Positions 1-7,829 of a stretch of 20,230 nucleotides of DNA are shown piece after piece. Numbering within the stretch: position 1 is the stretch's first letter; every line of letters begins with the position of its first letter. The notes beneath the pieces were generated by a model, which ran no database searches, had not been told where the DNA came from, and saw only the letters and a program-made list of their open reading frames with translations. A program made the translations under genes and the position numbers. Origin of the DNA: JBOGWA01 sp050693155 (GTDB taxonomy: Bacteria; Actinomycetota; UBA4738; CALAEC01); contig JBOGWA010000018.1 of the NCBI GenBank assembly GCA_050693155.1, positions 1 through 20,230 on the forward strand, in the 5' to 3' direction.

Positions 1-153
1 GACCAATCTCGTCCACGGGCCGAGCTGGCCGGCGTACTTCCCCGAGCTGGGCGTGATGTAGTCACCGACTACGAGCGCCCGGCTCCCATCGAACACCATG
101 AACCCAGCCTCGAACACCACTAGGGCCATAGCCACCCAGCGCAGCCACCCCAT
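1..153 (-). CDS. Hypothetical membrane protein, N-terminal part (cut by window edge)
   Basis: An open frame on the minus strand starts with ATG at 153-151 and runs off the left edge, giving 51 residues. It begins MGWLRWVAMALVVFEAGFMV, a hydrophobic N-terminal segment (about residues 3-20) that looks like a membrane anchor. A polar stretch follows with the pattern FDGSRALVVGDYITP and then YAGQLGPWTRLV. The segment reads like real protein rather than a shadow: it has a sensible membrane segment followed by a conserved-looking GDY-TP-SG-YAGQLGPW block. I believe related small actinobacterial membrane proteins of unknown function carry this block, but I cannot name the family. No clear ribosome binding site precedes the start, and a downstream in-frame ATG (M9) is possible. 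It is divergent from the cupin gene. No function is assigned. Confidence 0.6.
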   Translation of the reverse strand, partial: MGWLRWVAMALVVFEAGFMVFDGSRALVVGDYITPSSGKYAGQLGPWTRLV

Positions 154-291
154 CGACTAAGGGCGAAGTCCTCTGAGGAGCGCCGCGCACGCATCCCAAT
201 GGTTCTGAAGCGGTCTTGGAGTCGATGGGACTCCTCTTGTCTCGGAGTGATGTCACCGGCCTGAATCGGGGAAAAGGGAAGTCCCCTATCG

Positions 292-297
292 TATAAG
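292..297 (+). promoter_or_regulatory. Possible -10 box of the cupin gene
   Basis: TATAAG lies 11 nt before the ATG, in an otherwise GC-rich region. The overlapping TAAGCT (294-299) lies 9 nt before it. Either would give a transcript starting within about 5 nt of the start codon. No convincing -35 is seen. Confidence 0.35.
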
Positions 298-308
298 CTG
301 ACGCCGCG

Positions 309-710
309 ATGGAGGACCTCCGCGTAATCCGGGCCGGCGACCGGACACCGGATCAGGCGAGCGGTGCGATGGTGCGAGAGGCCGCCATTTCGGGAGGTCT
401 CGTTGGCGCCGAACGCATTTGGTTCGGCTACGTCGAGCTTCCTCCCGGGTCGGCCTCGGTCCCGCATCACCATGGCGAGGCAGAGAGCGGCATCTATGTG
501 ATCTCCGGGGCGGCCCGGTTCTTCACCGGCGAGCGGCTCGATGTCGAGCACAGGGCACAGGCCGGTGACTTCGTCTGGGTTCCCCCGAACGTTGTGCACG
601 TCGAGATGAACGCGAGCGAAGTGGAGCCCGTCCGGACGGTGGTTGCTCGCTCGACTCAGGAGACGCTCGTCTTCAACGTCCCCGGCTCCGAGGACTGGAC
701 GCCGCCTTAG
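309..710 (+). CDS. Small single-domain cupin protein
   Basis: This 133-aa protein is a conserved-barrel cupin of the cupin_2 type. Motif 1 is G47...H53-H54-H55...E59...G67 (VPHHHGEAESGIYVISG) and motif 2 is G86...P92/P93...H97...N101. These contain the usual two His, Glu and third His ligands for a divalent metal, so metal binding is likely. The family includes dioxygenases, isomerases and simple binding proteins, and the substrate cannot be told from sequence. ATG at 309 is preceded by an AT-rich TATAAG box (292-297) but no Shine-Dalgarno, so the leader is very short or absent. The last 38 nt overlap, tail to tail, the end of the convergent alpha/beta hydrolase gene. It stands alone and no pathway partner is evident. 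Confidence 0.85.
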   Translation: MEDLRVIRAGDRTPDQASGAMVREAAISGGLVGAERIWFGYVELPPGSASVPHHHGEAESGIYVISGAARFFTGERLDVEHRAQAGDFVWVPPNVVHVEMNASEVEPVRTVVARSTQETLVFNVPGSEDWTPP

Positions 711-1704
711 CCCGTCGGCGCGCGCGAGGCGCGTGCCGTTTCAGGAAGTCGACGACTGCCGAGTTCACCTCATCGGGCTTCTCGATGATCGCTCCGTGGC
801 CGGCGCCCTCGATCTCCATGAGCTCCGCGCGGGGGATCGTCTTCGCCATTCGGCGAGCGAGGTCCAGCGGTGTGAACGTGTCGCTGGTTGCGGCCAAGAC
901 AAGAGCAGGGACCTTGACCGTCGGGAGCACGTCGGCAGCCGAATGGGCGCGCATCGCCTCGGCCATCTTCAGCATCACGAGCGGATCGAGATAGGCCATG
1001 TGCCGGTAGTACGGCGCCATGTCCTCGTGCTTCGCGTTGGGACCGAGAGCCCGCCCGAGCTTCGCGAGCGCATGCGGGACGGCGGTGTTTACGGCGAACA
1101 GCGCCCGCCAAAGAAGGACCGCGGGCCGTGGCACGAGGTTGATCGTGAGGTTCAGCCCGTGGAAGAGACTCGTGAAGTCCCGGCCGTAGAACGTCCGAAG
1201 GGGACTCTCGTACGGTGCTGTGACGAACGCGAGGCCCCAGACGCGTTTCGGCGACTCTCGGTACGTCTCGAGGATGATCTGCCCGCCCATGCTGTGCCCG
1301 AGGAGCGCGACCTTCTGGACGCGCTCGGCGTCGAGGATGGCCTCGAGATCGCGGACGTAGCTCTCGATCGTGAAGTGGGCTGGGGAGAGGCGTGTGGCGC
1401 GATATCCGGGAGCGTACGGCGTACCAGAGAGTCCGAGCCCGCGAAGGTCCCAGATGATGACGCGGTACCGCTTCTCCAGCTCCGGGACTAGGTACCGCCA
1501 GAAGTTGTCCGGGCAGGAGAAGCCGGGAACCAGTGCGACCCACGGGCCGCGCTTCCCGCGAACCGTATAGGCGATCGTCGTCCCGTCGAATGACTGAACG
1601 CGCCGGTCCTTCCTGAAAATGACCTGGCCGTCGACATCACGCCGTCGAGGGGTCTTCCCCCGCCACGCAATCGGCCTGAGGAAGCCGTTGAATGCGGTCG
1701 CCAT
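673..1704 (-). CDS. Alpha/beta hydrolase
   Basis: This 343-aa protein has the alpha/beta hydrolase fold. The nucleophile elbow is GHSMGG (136-141, Ser138). The acid is probably Asp275 (LAATSDTFTP) and the base His303 (GAGHGAIIEKPDEV). The oxyanion region GFSCPDNFW (61-69) replaces the common HG motif, and WDLRGLGLS (85-93) is the usual strand 4 region. The C-terminal tail after about residue 323 is basic and low in complexity. The frame is open upstream to 2115, but that would run through gatC. I start at ATG 1704 because a TACCGT -10-like box lies exactly 6 nt upstream, as at other leaderless-type starts here. The family covers esterases, lipases, haloperoxidases and C-C hydrolases, and the substrate is unknown. 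It is divergent from gatC, with 90 nt between starts, and convergent with the cupin gene. Confidence 0.85.
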   Translation of the reverse strand: MATAFNGFLRPIAWRGKTPRRRDVDGQVIFRKDRRVQSFDGTTIAYTVRGKRGPWVALVPGFSCPDNFWRYLVPELEKRYRVIIWDLRGLGLSGTPYAPGYRATRLSPAHFTIESYVRDLEAILDAERVQKVALLGHSMGGQIILETYRESPKRVWGLAFVTAPYESPLRTFYGRDFTSLFHGLNLTINLVPRPAVLLWRALFAVNTAVPHALAKLGRALGPNAKHEDMAPYYRHMAYLDPLVMLKMAEAMRAHSAADVLPTVKVPALVLAATSDTFTPLDLARRMAKTIPRAELMEIEGAGHGAIIEKPDEVNSAVVDFLKRHAPRARRRAKAASSPRSRGR

Positions 1705-1710
1705 GCGCCT

Positions 1711-1716
1711 ACGGTA
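1711..1716 (-). promoter_or_regulatory. -10-like box, leaderless-type start of the alpha/beta hydrolase
   Basis: Read on the minus strand, TACCGT is followed by 6 nt and then the ATG at 1704. This spacing puts the transcription start at or next to the A of the ATG. No Shine-Dalgarno is present. The -35 is not recognisable. Confidence 0.4.
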
Positions 1717-1782
1717 CTGCTCGGCCCCCTCTCCGCGACGCGTTCTTCGGCTCACCACAACGAGGACCCAGAGTCTGCCGAC

Positions 1783-1788
1783 TAGACT
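1783..1788 (+). promoter_or_regulatory. -10-like box, leaderless-type start of gatC operon
   Basis: TAGACT sits 6 nt before the GTG start at 1795. No Shine-Dalgarno is visible, so the gatCAB-pgi transcript probably begins at the start codon. It is back to back with the hydrolase promoter 67 nt away. Confidence 0.45.
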
Positions 1789-1794
1789 CGGCGC

Positions 1795-2085
1795 GTGCCG
1801 GTTGAGATCGATGTCGACCACGTTGCGCGGCTTGCGCGCCTTCGGCTGACCGACGAGGAGCGCGAGCGGCTGGCGGCGCAACTCGCCGTCATTCTCGAGC
1901 ACGCCCAGAGAGTGAGCGAGGTGGCGGCCGAGGACGTGCCGCCGACGTCGCATCCGATCCCGCAGCGCAACGTCTTTCGTGAAGACGAACCGGGGGAGTG
2001 TCTTTCTCACGAAGAGGCGCTCGCCGGAGCTCCCGAGGCCGAGGCCGGCAGGTTCAAGGTCCCCCGGATCGTGGAGGCGGAGTAA
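1795..2085 (+). CDS. gatC: Asp-tRNA(Asn)/Glu-tRNA(Gln) amidotransferase subunit C
   Basis: This 96-aa protein has the length and layout of GatC: N-terminal IDVDHVARLARLRLTDEER, a helix LAAQLAVILEHAQRVSEV, then the extended proline-rich segment VPPTSHPIPQRNVFREDEP that wraps GatA. GatC stabilises the GatCAB heterotrimer, which converts misacylated Glu-tRNA(Gln) and Asp-tRNA(Asn) to Gln-tRNA and Asn-tRNA in the cytoplasm. The GTG start has a TAGACT box 6 nt upstream. Its TAA stop directly abuts the GTG of gatA with no gap, so the two are almost certainly translationally coupled. Identification rests on sequence and on the gatC-gatA-gatB order. Confidence 0.96.
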   Translation: MPVEIDVDHVARLARLRLTDEERERLAAQLAVILEHAQRVSEVAAEDVPPTSHPIPQRNVFREDEPGECLSHEEALAGAPEAEAGRFKVPRIVEAE

Positions 2086-3558
2086 GTGGCCCAGCTGTGC
2101 GATCTCTCCGGCCACGAGCTTGCCGACCGGATTCGAGGTGGGGAAGCGGGAGCGCTCGAGGTCGTCGAATCCTGTCTGGCACGCATTGGGAGCGTCGACG
2201 AGCAGGTCGGCGCGTTTCTGACGGTCACCGCCGACCTCGCGCGAGACCAGGCACGGGCGGTTGACGAGCGTCGAGTCCAGGGCGAGGAGCTACGGGGAAC
2301 GGCGGGGATTCCCCTTGCTCTCAAGGACGTTCTCTGCACGAAAGGAATCGCGACCACTTGTGGGTCGAGGATCCTGCACAACTACGTCCCGCCGTACGAC
2401 TGCACCCCGTGGGAACGACTGAAGGCCGCCGGCTCCGTCCTCGTCGGTAAGACGAACTGCGACGAGTTCGCGATGGGCTCGTCGAACGAGAACTCGGCGT
2501 TCGGTCCCGTGCACAATCCGTGGAACCTCGAGACGGTGCCTGGTGGTTCATCCGGCGGCTCGGCGGCGGCCGTCGCCGCCGGAGAGGCCATCTGGGCGCT
2601 CGGGACCGACACGGGCGGCTCGGTCCGTCAGCCGGCCGCGCTCTCCGGGATCGTCGGGCTCAAGCCGACCTACGGCCTGGTCTCCCGGTACGGTCTCATC
2701 GCCTTCGCGTCGTCTCTCGACCACGTCTCGACGCTCACCCGAGACGTCCGCGACGCGGCGACGCTGCTGTCCGCGATCGCCGGCCACGACCCACAGGACT
2801 CGACGTCTCTCCAAGAGGCCCCCCGGGACTACACGGAGGGCATCGATGCCGGCGTGAAGGGCCTCCGGGTCGGCGTGGTCCGCGACTGGCTGGGGGAGGG
2901 GGTCCAGCCGGGCGTCAAGCAATCGATCGAGGAGGCCATCGAACGGCTGTCCGGAGCCGGCGTGGAGCTCGGCGAGGTGAGCCTTCCCCATACCGACTAC
3001 GCGCTCTCGGCCTACTACCTGATCGCTCCGGCCGAGGCGTCCTCGAACCTCGCCCGGTACGACGGCGTGCGCTACGGCTTGCGGGTTCCCGGCAAGGACG
3101 TCGTCGAGCTCAACATGGCGACGCGCGGCGAGGGATTCGGCGATGAGGTGAAGCGCCGGATCATCCTCGGGACCTACTCGCTGTCGGCCGGGTACTACGA
3201 CGCCTACTACGGGCAGGCACAGAAGGTGCGGACGCTCGTTATCCGTGACTTCCAGAAGGCGTTCGAAGAGTTCGACCTCTTGCTCGGCCCGACGTCGCCG
3301 ACGACGGCGTTCCGGCTGGGAGAGAAGACCGAAGACCCGCTTGCCATGTACCTCGCGGACATCTTCACGATCCCCGCGGACCTGGCCGGCATTCCCGGGA
3401 TCTCGGTCCCGTGCGGACTCGACGAGAACGGACTCCCCGTAGGGCTGCAACTCATGGGAAAAGCGCTCGACGAATCGACCGTGCTTCGGGCGGCGTATGC
3501 GTTCGAGCAGGACCTCGGTTTCGCCGAGGTCCCTCCGCTCGTGACGGACGCCGCTTGA
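2086..3558 (+). CDS. gatA: Asp-tRNA(Asn)/Glu-tRNA(Gln) amidotransferase subunit A
   Basis: This 490-aa amidase-signature protein supplies ammonia from glutamine to GatB. The Ser-cisSer-Lys triad is visible as Lys80 (LALKDVLCTKG), Ser155 (PGGSSGGSAA) and Ser179 (GTDTGGSVRQPAA), spaced as in characterised GatA proteins. Length is normal for the family. The GTG start directly follows the gatC TAA. The TGA stop overlaps the gatB ATG (TGATG at 3556-3560), which indicates translational coupling and equal expression of the subunits. With gatB and gatC it forms the complex used by bacteria lacking GlnRS and/or AsnRS. Confidence 0.98.
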   Translation: MAQLCDLSGHELADRIRGGEAGALEVVESCLARIGSVDEQVGAFLTVTADLARDQARAVDERRVQGEELRGTAGIPLALKDVLCTKGIATTCGSRILHNYVPPYDCTPWERLKAAGSVLVGKTNCDEFAMGSSNENSAFGPVHNPWNLETVPGGSSGGSAAAVAAGEAIWALGTDTGGSVRQPAALSGIVGLKPTYGLVSRYGLIAFASSLDHVSTLTRDVRDAATLLSAIAGHDPQDSTSLQEAPRDYTEGIDAGVKGLRVGVVRDWLGEGVQPGVKQSIEEAIERLSGAGVELGEVSLPHTDYALSAYYLIAPAEASSNLARYDGVRYGLRVPGKDVVELNMATRGEGFGDEVKRRIILGTYSLSAGYYDAYYGQAQKVRTLVIRDFQKAFEEFDLLLGPTSPTTAFRLGEKTEDPLAMYLADIFTIPADLAGIPGISVPCGLDENGLPVGLQLMGKALDESTVLRAAYAFEQDLGFAEVPPLVTDAA

Positions 3559-5009
3559 TGGTTGAGCACGAGACCGTCGTCGGGCTCGAGTGCCACGTGG
3601 AGCTCGCGACCCGGACGAAGATGTTCTGCGCCTGCCCGAACGAGTTCGGGGCCGAGCCGAACACGAACGTGTGCCCCGTCTGCCTCGGTCACCCGGGCAC
3701 ACTTCCCGCCGCGAATCGTCAAGCCGTTGAATACACGATGAAGATCGCGCTTGCGCTCGGTTCCGAGGTGGCCCCTCGGTCGCTGTTCCACCGGAAGAAC
3801 TACTTCTATCCCGACATGCCCAAGAACTATCAGATCAGCCAGTACGACCTCCCGATCGGGGCCGGGGGTTACCTTGACATCGAGGTGAGAGGGGTTACCC
3901 GGCGGATCGGGATGACCCGCGTCCATTTGGAGGAGGACACGGGCAAGACCACGCATGCCGGCGCGACCGGGCGAATCGCTGAGGCCGAATACGCCCTCGA
4001 GGACTACAACCGCGCGGGCGTCCCCCTCGTCGAGGTCGTCTCCGAGCCGGACATACGCTCTCCGGAGGAGGCACGGGCGTATCTGCTCGAGCTTCGCGCC
4101 CTTCTCGAGTCCCTCGGGGTCTCCGATGTTCGGATGGAGGAGGGGTCGCTCAGGTGCGACGCGAACATCTCCGTCCGTCCCGCCGGGAATCCGGAGCTCG
4201 GCGTGAAGGTCGAGGTCAAGAACATGAACTCGATCAGGTCGGTCGAGCGCGCGCTCCGCTTCGAGGCTGAGCGACAGCGCGAGGCGCTCGCGCGCGGAGA
4301 GGAGCTCACCCAGGAAACTCGTCACTGGGATGAAGACAAAGGGTTCACGTCTCCGCTGCGGTCAAAAGAGTACGCGTTCGACTACCGCTACTTTCCGGAG
4401 CCAGACCTCGCGCCGATCGAGCCGGACACCGAATGGATCGACCGTCTCCGTGCCGAGTTGCCGGAGCTTCCCGCCGCGAAGCGCGCGCGGTATGTGGAGA
4501 CGCTCGGCTTGGATCCGGCGATGGCCGGCCAGATCGCAGGCCGCGGTTCCTGGGCCTCGTTCTTCGAGGAGACGGTGGAGCTCGGCGCCGATGCGAAGGC
4601 AACCGCGAACTGGATGATCGGCGACCTCGCCGGTCTGCTCAACGAGGCCGGAATCTCGTTGGAGGAGTCGCAGGTGAAGCCCCGACACCTTGCGGACCTC
4701 GTGGGCCTCGTCTCCAAGAGCACGATCTCGACGGCCGGCGCGAAGCAGGTGCTTGCCAAAGTGTTCGCAACGGGGAAGGCCGCCGATGAGGTCGTCGAGG
4801 AGAAGGGGCTCGCCCAAATCTCGGACGAGTCCGCGCTTGGGGCGATCGCCGACGAAGTCATCACGGAGAACCCCGAGCCGGTCGAGCAGTTCCGCAATGG
4901 GAAGGACACGGTCATCGGCTTCCTCGTCGGCCAGGTGATGAAGAAGTCGAAGGGCGCCGCAAACCCGCAGGAGGCCCAGCGCCTTCTGCGCGAACGCCTC
5001 GCGGGATAG
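3558..5009 (+). CDS. gatB: Asp-tRNA(Asn)/Glu-tRNA(Gln) amidotransferase subunit B
   Basis: This 483-aa protein is the tRNA-binding kinase/transamidase subunit. The cradle domain has the signature YFYPDMPKNYQISQYD (82-97) and a Cys4 set Cys24, Cys26, Cys39 and Cys42 typical of zinc-containing GatB. EVKNMNSIRSVERAL and TRHWDE follow. The C-terminal helical/YqeY-like tail ends KSKGAANPQEAQRLLRERL, the usual GatB ending that contacts the tRNA elbow. The frame is open upstream into gatA (to 3411), but ATG 3558 overlapping the gatA stop gives the canonical N-terminus MVEHETVVGLECHVEL. It is followed after 13 nt by the pgi gene. Confidence 0.98.
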   Translation: MVEHETVVGLECHVELATRTKMFCACPNEFGAEPNTNVCPVCLGHPGTLPAANRQAVEYTMKIALALGSEVAPRSLFHRKNYFYPDMPKNYQISQYDLPIGAGGYLDIEVRGVTRRIGMTRVHLEEDTGKTTHAGATGRIAEAEYALEDYNRAGVPLVEVVSEPDIRSPEEARAYLLELRALLESLGVSDVRMEEGSLRCDANISVRPAGNPELGVKVEVKNMNSIRSVERALRFEAERQREALARGEELTQETRHWDEDKGFTSPLRSKEYAFDYRYFPEPDLAPIEPDTEWIDRLRAELPELPAAKRARYVETLGLDPAMAGQIAGRGSWASFFEETVELGADAKATANWMIGDLAGLLNEAGISLEESQVKPRHLADLVGLVSKSTISTAGAKQVLAKVFATGKAADEVVEEKGLAQISDESALGAIADEVITENPEPVEQFRNGKDTVIGFLVGQVMKKSKGAANPQEAQRLLRERLAG

Positions 5010-5022
5010 AACCGGCGACTCG

Positions 5023-6582
5023 GTGACTCCTTCCCACGTGGTCGCCTCGCTCGGAGATCTCGCGAAGACCGTTGAGGCTCGTCTGGAACGCTTGACCGCC
5101 GATCGCGTCGTGGATCGAATCTGGCAGCGAGATCACGCGGTGTGGAAGCCGGACCCGACTGAGATCTCGAACCGTCTGGGCTGGCTGACGATCGCCGCGG
5201 ACATGCGCGCGCGAGTGGAGGAGCTCGAAGGGTTCGCCGCACGAGCTGCGGAGGATGGCTTCACCACGGCGCTGCTCCTCGGGATGGGCGGCTCGAGCCT
5301 TGCTCCAGAGGTTCTCAGGCGAACGTTCGGAGTCGCGGACGGCGCTCTGGATCTTCGCGTGCTCGATTCCACGCACCCGACAACGATTGCACGGGTCGAG
5401 GAGTCCCTCGACCCTGACCGCACGCTCTTCGTCATTGCGAGCAAGTCGGGAACGACGGTCGAGACGCTTTCTCACCTCGCGTACTTCTGGGACAAGGCGG
5501 GGCGGGGTGAGCAGTTCGTGGCGATCACCGACCCGGGAACGCCGCTCGAGACGCTGGCGGCGGAGCGAGCATTCCGGGCGACGTTCCTGAATCCGGAAGA
5601 CATCGGCGGCCGGTATTCGGCGCTCTCGCTCTTCGGGCTGGTTCCGGCGGCGCTGATAGGGATGGACCTGCGAACGCTGCTCGGCGAGGCAGAGCAGATG
5701 GCGGCGGATTGCCGGACGCTCGGTGACAATCCCGGCGCTTGGCTCGGGGCTGTACTCGGGGAGGCAGCTCTGGACGGGCGGGACAAGCTGACCCTGGCCC
5801 TGTCAGAGGAGATCATCTCAATCGGTCCGTGGATCGAACAGCTCATCGCTGAGTCGACCGGAAAGGACGCGAAAGGAATCCTCCCGATCGACGGCGAGGA
5901 CCTCGGTCCCCCGGAGGCGTACGGCGACGACCGACTCTTCGTGGGCCTCGATTTCGCTGCCTACCCAAGCCTCGATTCCGCGATCGACGCACTCGAGGAC
6001 GTAGGGCAGGCAGTGGTTTGGTTGAGTGGGGGCCGCGGCACGGGAGCTCTCGGCGCTGAATTCTTCCGGTGGGAGTTCGCAACGGCTGTCGCCGGATACG
6101 TGCTCGGCATCAACCCCTTCGACCAACCGAACGTCCAGGAAGCGAAAGACGCAACGGCGCGAATCCTCGAGGAAGAGCCCGGTCAGCAGCCCGAGATGGG
6201 CGATCTCGAAGCGCTCCTTCAGGAAACCAGACCGGGCGACTATGTCGCGATCCAGGCGTTCGTCGACGCCACCGACGAGGTGATGAAGGCCTTGCAAACG
6301 GCTCGCCTGTCGATCCGCGATCGGTACCGGGTCGCGACGACGGTCGGAATCGGGCCGAGGTTCCTGCATTCGACCGGCCAGCTCCACAAGGGCGGACCGG
6401 ATGCCGGGGTCTTCATCCAGGTGGTCGATCCCGATCGCGAGACAGACAGGGCGATTCCCGGCAAACCGTTCTCGTTCCGAGCGCTCCTCGACGCACAGGC
6501 CCTCGGTGACTACCGCGCTCTCGTGAGCCGCCGCCGGCGCGTCGCCCGCACCACCATGGAGAGTCTCGCTCGGATCGCGTAA
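5023..6582 (+). CDS. pgi: Glucose-6-phosphate isomerase (domain of the Tal-Pgi fusion type)
   Basis: This 519-aa protein interconverts glucose 6-phosphate and fructose 6-phosphate. Visible motifs are the sugar-isomerase (SIS) loop GMGGSSLAPE (87-96), SKSGTTVET (140-148), the phosphate-site region GGRYSALSLFG (195-205), LGINPFDQPNVQEAK (361-375) and the C-terminal HSTGQLHKGG (449-458, catalytic-type Lys456). The N-terminus RIWQRDHAVWKPDPTEISNRLGWL and the general pattern match the C-terminal half of bifunctional transaldolase/phosphoglucose isomerase proteins (about 900-950 aa) rather than classical E. coli-type Pgi. The transaldolase half is absent here and must lie elsewhere or be missing. 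GTG 5023 starts 13 nt after gatB with no clear Shine-Dalgarno. GTG at 5038 is a possible alternative start. It probably depends on gatCAB transcription. Confidence 0.92.
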   Translation: MTPSHVVASLGDLAKTVEARLERLTADRVVDRIWQRDHAVWKPDPTEISNRLGWLTIAADMRARVEELEGFAARAAEDGFTTALLLGMGGSSLAPEVLRRTFGVADGALDLRVLDSTHPTTIARVEESLDPDRTLFVIASKSGTTVETLSHLAYFWDKAGRGEQFVAITDPGTPLETLAAERAFRATFLNPEDIGGRYSALSLFGLVPAALIGMDLRTLLGEAEQMAADCRTLGDNPGAWLGAVLGEAALDGRDKLTLALSEEIISIGPWIEQLIAESTGKDAKGILPIDGEDLGPPEAYGDDRLFVGLDFAAYPSLDSAIDALEDVGQAVVWLSGGRGTGALGAEFFRWEFATAVAGYVLGINPFDQPNVQEAKDATARILEEEPGQQPEMGDLEALLQETRPGDYVAIQAFVDATDEVMKALQTARLSIRDRYRVATTVGIGPRFLHSTGQLHKGGPDAGVFIQVVDPDRETDRAIPGKPFSFRALLDAQALGDYRALVSRRRRVARTTMESLARIA

Positions 6583-6633
6583 CTGCTAGAGTTCGACTCC
6601 GAAAGATCGCTCACTCCCCCTGGCCGAGACAAT

Positions 6634-6637
6634 GGAG
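6634..6637 (+). promoter_or_regulatory. Ribosome binding site of the first LVIVD gene
   Basis: GGAG lies 5 nt before ATG 6643, supporting that start over the in-frame ATG at 6649. The gene is thus leadered, unlike many others in the window. Confidence 0.45.
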
Positions 6638-6642
6638 TCCGA

Positions 6643-7794
6643 ATGAACATGCGACGAATCATTTCGATCTTGGCCGTGAGCCTCCTTGCTGCGGGAGCGC
6701 TTGCCAGCGGGGCGGGGGCGCAGCGCGTCTCACACGGCGTGACCTCGGCCGACGTCGAGTACGTGAAGTTCGTTCCCTTCGAGGTCGCGACCGCGACCGG
6801 AGTCCGGATCATCGACGACTACATGTATCTGTCGAGCTGGAAGAACATCTCGATCTACGACGTCTCGAATCCGCTCGACCCACAGCTCATCAGCATCACG
6901 CCGATCGGCTTCGAGTTCGAGAGCGAGGACATGCCAACGAACGGCGAGGTGCTCCTGTTCTCCGAGGAGCTCCCCGGTGACGCCCTGCATGTCTGGGACG
7001 TCACCGAAAAGACGGCCCCGGTGGAGATCGCGACCCTCAACGGAGCGGGGAACCACACCTCGACCTGCCTTTACGACTGCCAGTGGGTCTACGGATCGGG
7101 TGGAACGATCACCGATCTGCGCGATCCCGCGAACCCCAAGCTCGCGGGAAGCTGGACCGAGCTTTCGGGGGCGAGCGGCGGGCACGACGTGACCGAGGTC
7201 CGACCCGGTCTCGTGCTCGTTGCGAGCAGCGAGGGCGCCCTGCTCGACACGACCGATCCGACCGCTCCGAGGATCGTCGCGAAGGCGGGGGGCGGCGCCC
7301 CGCGGCCACAGCACAGCTCCCGCTGGCCGAACGAGGGCGCCGATCGGTTCATCCTCGGTCAGTCGGAGAGCAATGCCAATCCCCAGTGCACCGAGGACGA
7401 CGGCGAGACCTCGTTCTCGTCATGGGATTCCACGGGCTGGAGCAAGAGTCAGTTCTACGAGAACGTCGACTCCTATGTGCTTCAGACGGGCACGGCCATG
7501 GATGGGAACGCCCCGGTGAACGGGCTCGGCTGCTCCGCCCACTGGTTCGAGGCCAATCCGAGATTCCTGAACGGCGGCCTGGTCGCCATGGGCGCGTACG
7601 AGCACGGGACCCGATTCCTGTGGATCGACGCCGACGGGGCCATCACGGAGATCGGCTACTTCCTGCCGTTCGGGGGATCGACCTCCGGTGACTGGTGGCT
7701 CACCGACCAGATCGTCTACGCGATCGACTACACGCGCGGGATCGACATCCTGAAGTGGAACGGCGAGCTCGACCCCCCCAAACCGGCGCGGTAG
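6643..7794 (+). CDS. Secreted LVIVD-repeat beta-propeller protein (paralogue 1)
   Basis: This 383-aa protein has a Sec signal peptide (MNMRRIISILAVSLLAAGAL..., likely cleavage after AGA at about residue 26). The rest shows propeller-blade repeats of the LVIVD kind: ISIYDVSNPLDPQLIS (69-84), LHVWDVTEKTAPVEIA (115-130), TITDLRDPANPKLAGSW (155-171) and a final YTRGIDILKW (363-372). It shares position-specific motifs with the second propeller at 9900-11165: HTSTC-x3-C (138-146), GHDV (180-183), a His at 224, C297-x2-H300-WF and GTRFL (322-326). The protein is probably exported and extracytoplasmic. LVIVD proteins are mostly uncharacterised. The conserved His and Cys suggest a metal site or disulfides rather than a plain scaffold, but this is inference. 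It stands alone between pgi and a convergent dehydrogenase. Confidence 0.85.
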   Translation: MNMRRIISILAVSLLAAGALASGAGAQRVSHGVTSADVEYVKFVPFEVATATGVRIIDDYMYLSSWKNISIYDVSNPLDPQLISITPIGFEFESEDMPTNGEVLLFSEELPGDALHVWDVTEKTAPVEIATLNGAGNHTSTCLYDCQWVYGSGGTITDLRDPANPKLAGSWTELSGASGGHDVTEVRPGLVLVASSEGALLDTTDPTAPRIVAKAGGGAPRPQHSSRWPNEGADRFILGQSESNANPQCTEDDGETSFSSWDSTGWSKSQFYENVDSYVLQTGTAMDGNAPVNGLGCSAHWFEANPRFLNGGLVAMGAYEHGTRFLWIDADGAITEIGYFLPFGGSTSGDWWLTDQIVYAIDYTRGIDILKWNGELDPPKPAR

Positions 7795-7829
7795 GCAGGA
7801 GCACGTTTCCGGGCTCTCGGTCGGCTCGC

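Noticed and set aside
218..234. Small hairpin GGAGTC-GATGG-GACTCC in the gap between the membrane protein and the cupin gene
   Set aside because: A 6-bp stem with no T tract and no conserved placement; too weak to call a terminator or operator.
673..710. 38-nt tail-to-tail overlap of cupin and hydrolase genes as a sign of frameshift
   Set aside because: Both C-termini are plausible; the hydrolase tail is simply a basic extension, and convergent overlaps are common in compact genomes.
2548..4325. Long minus-strand frames opposite gatA and gatB
   Set aside because: They are composition-driven shadows over highly conserved, unambiguous genes.
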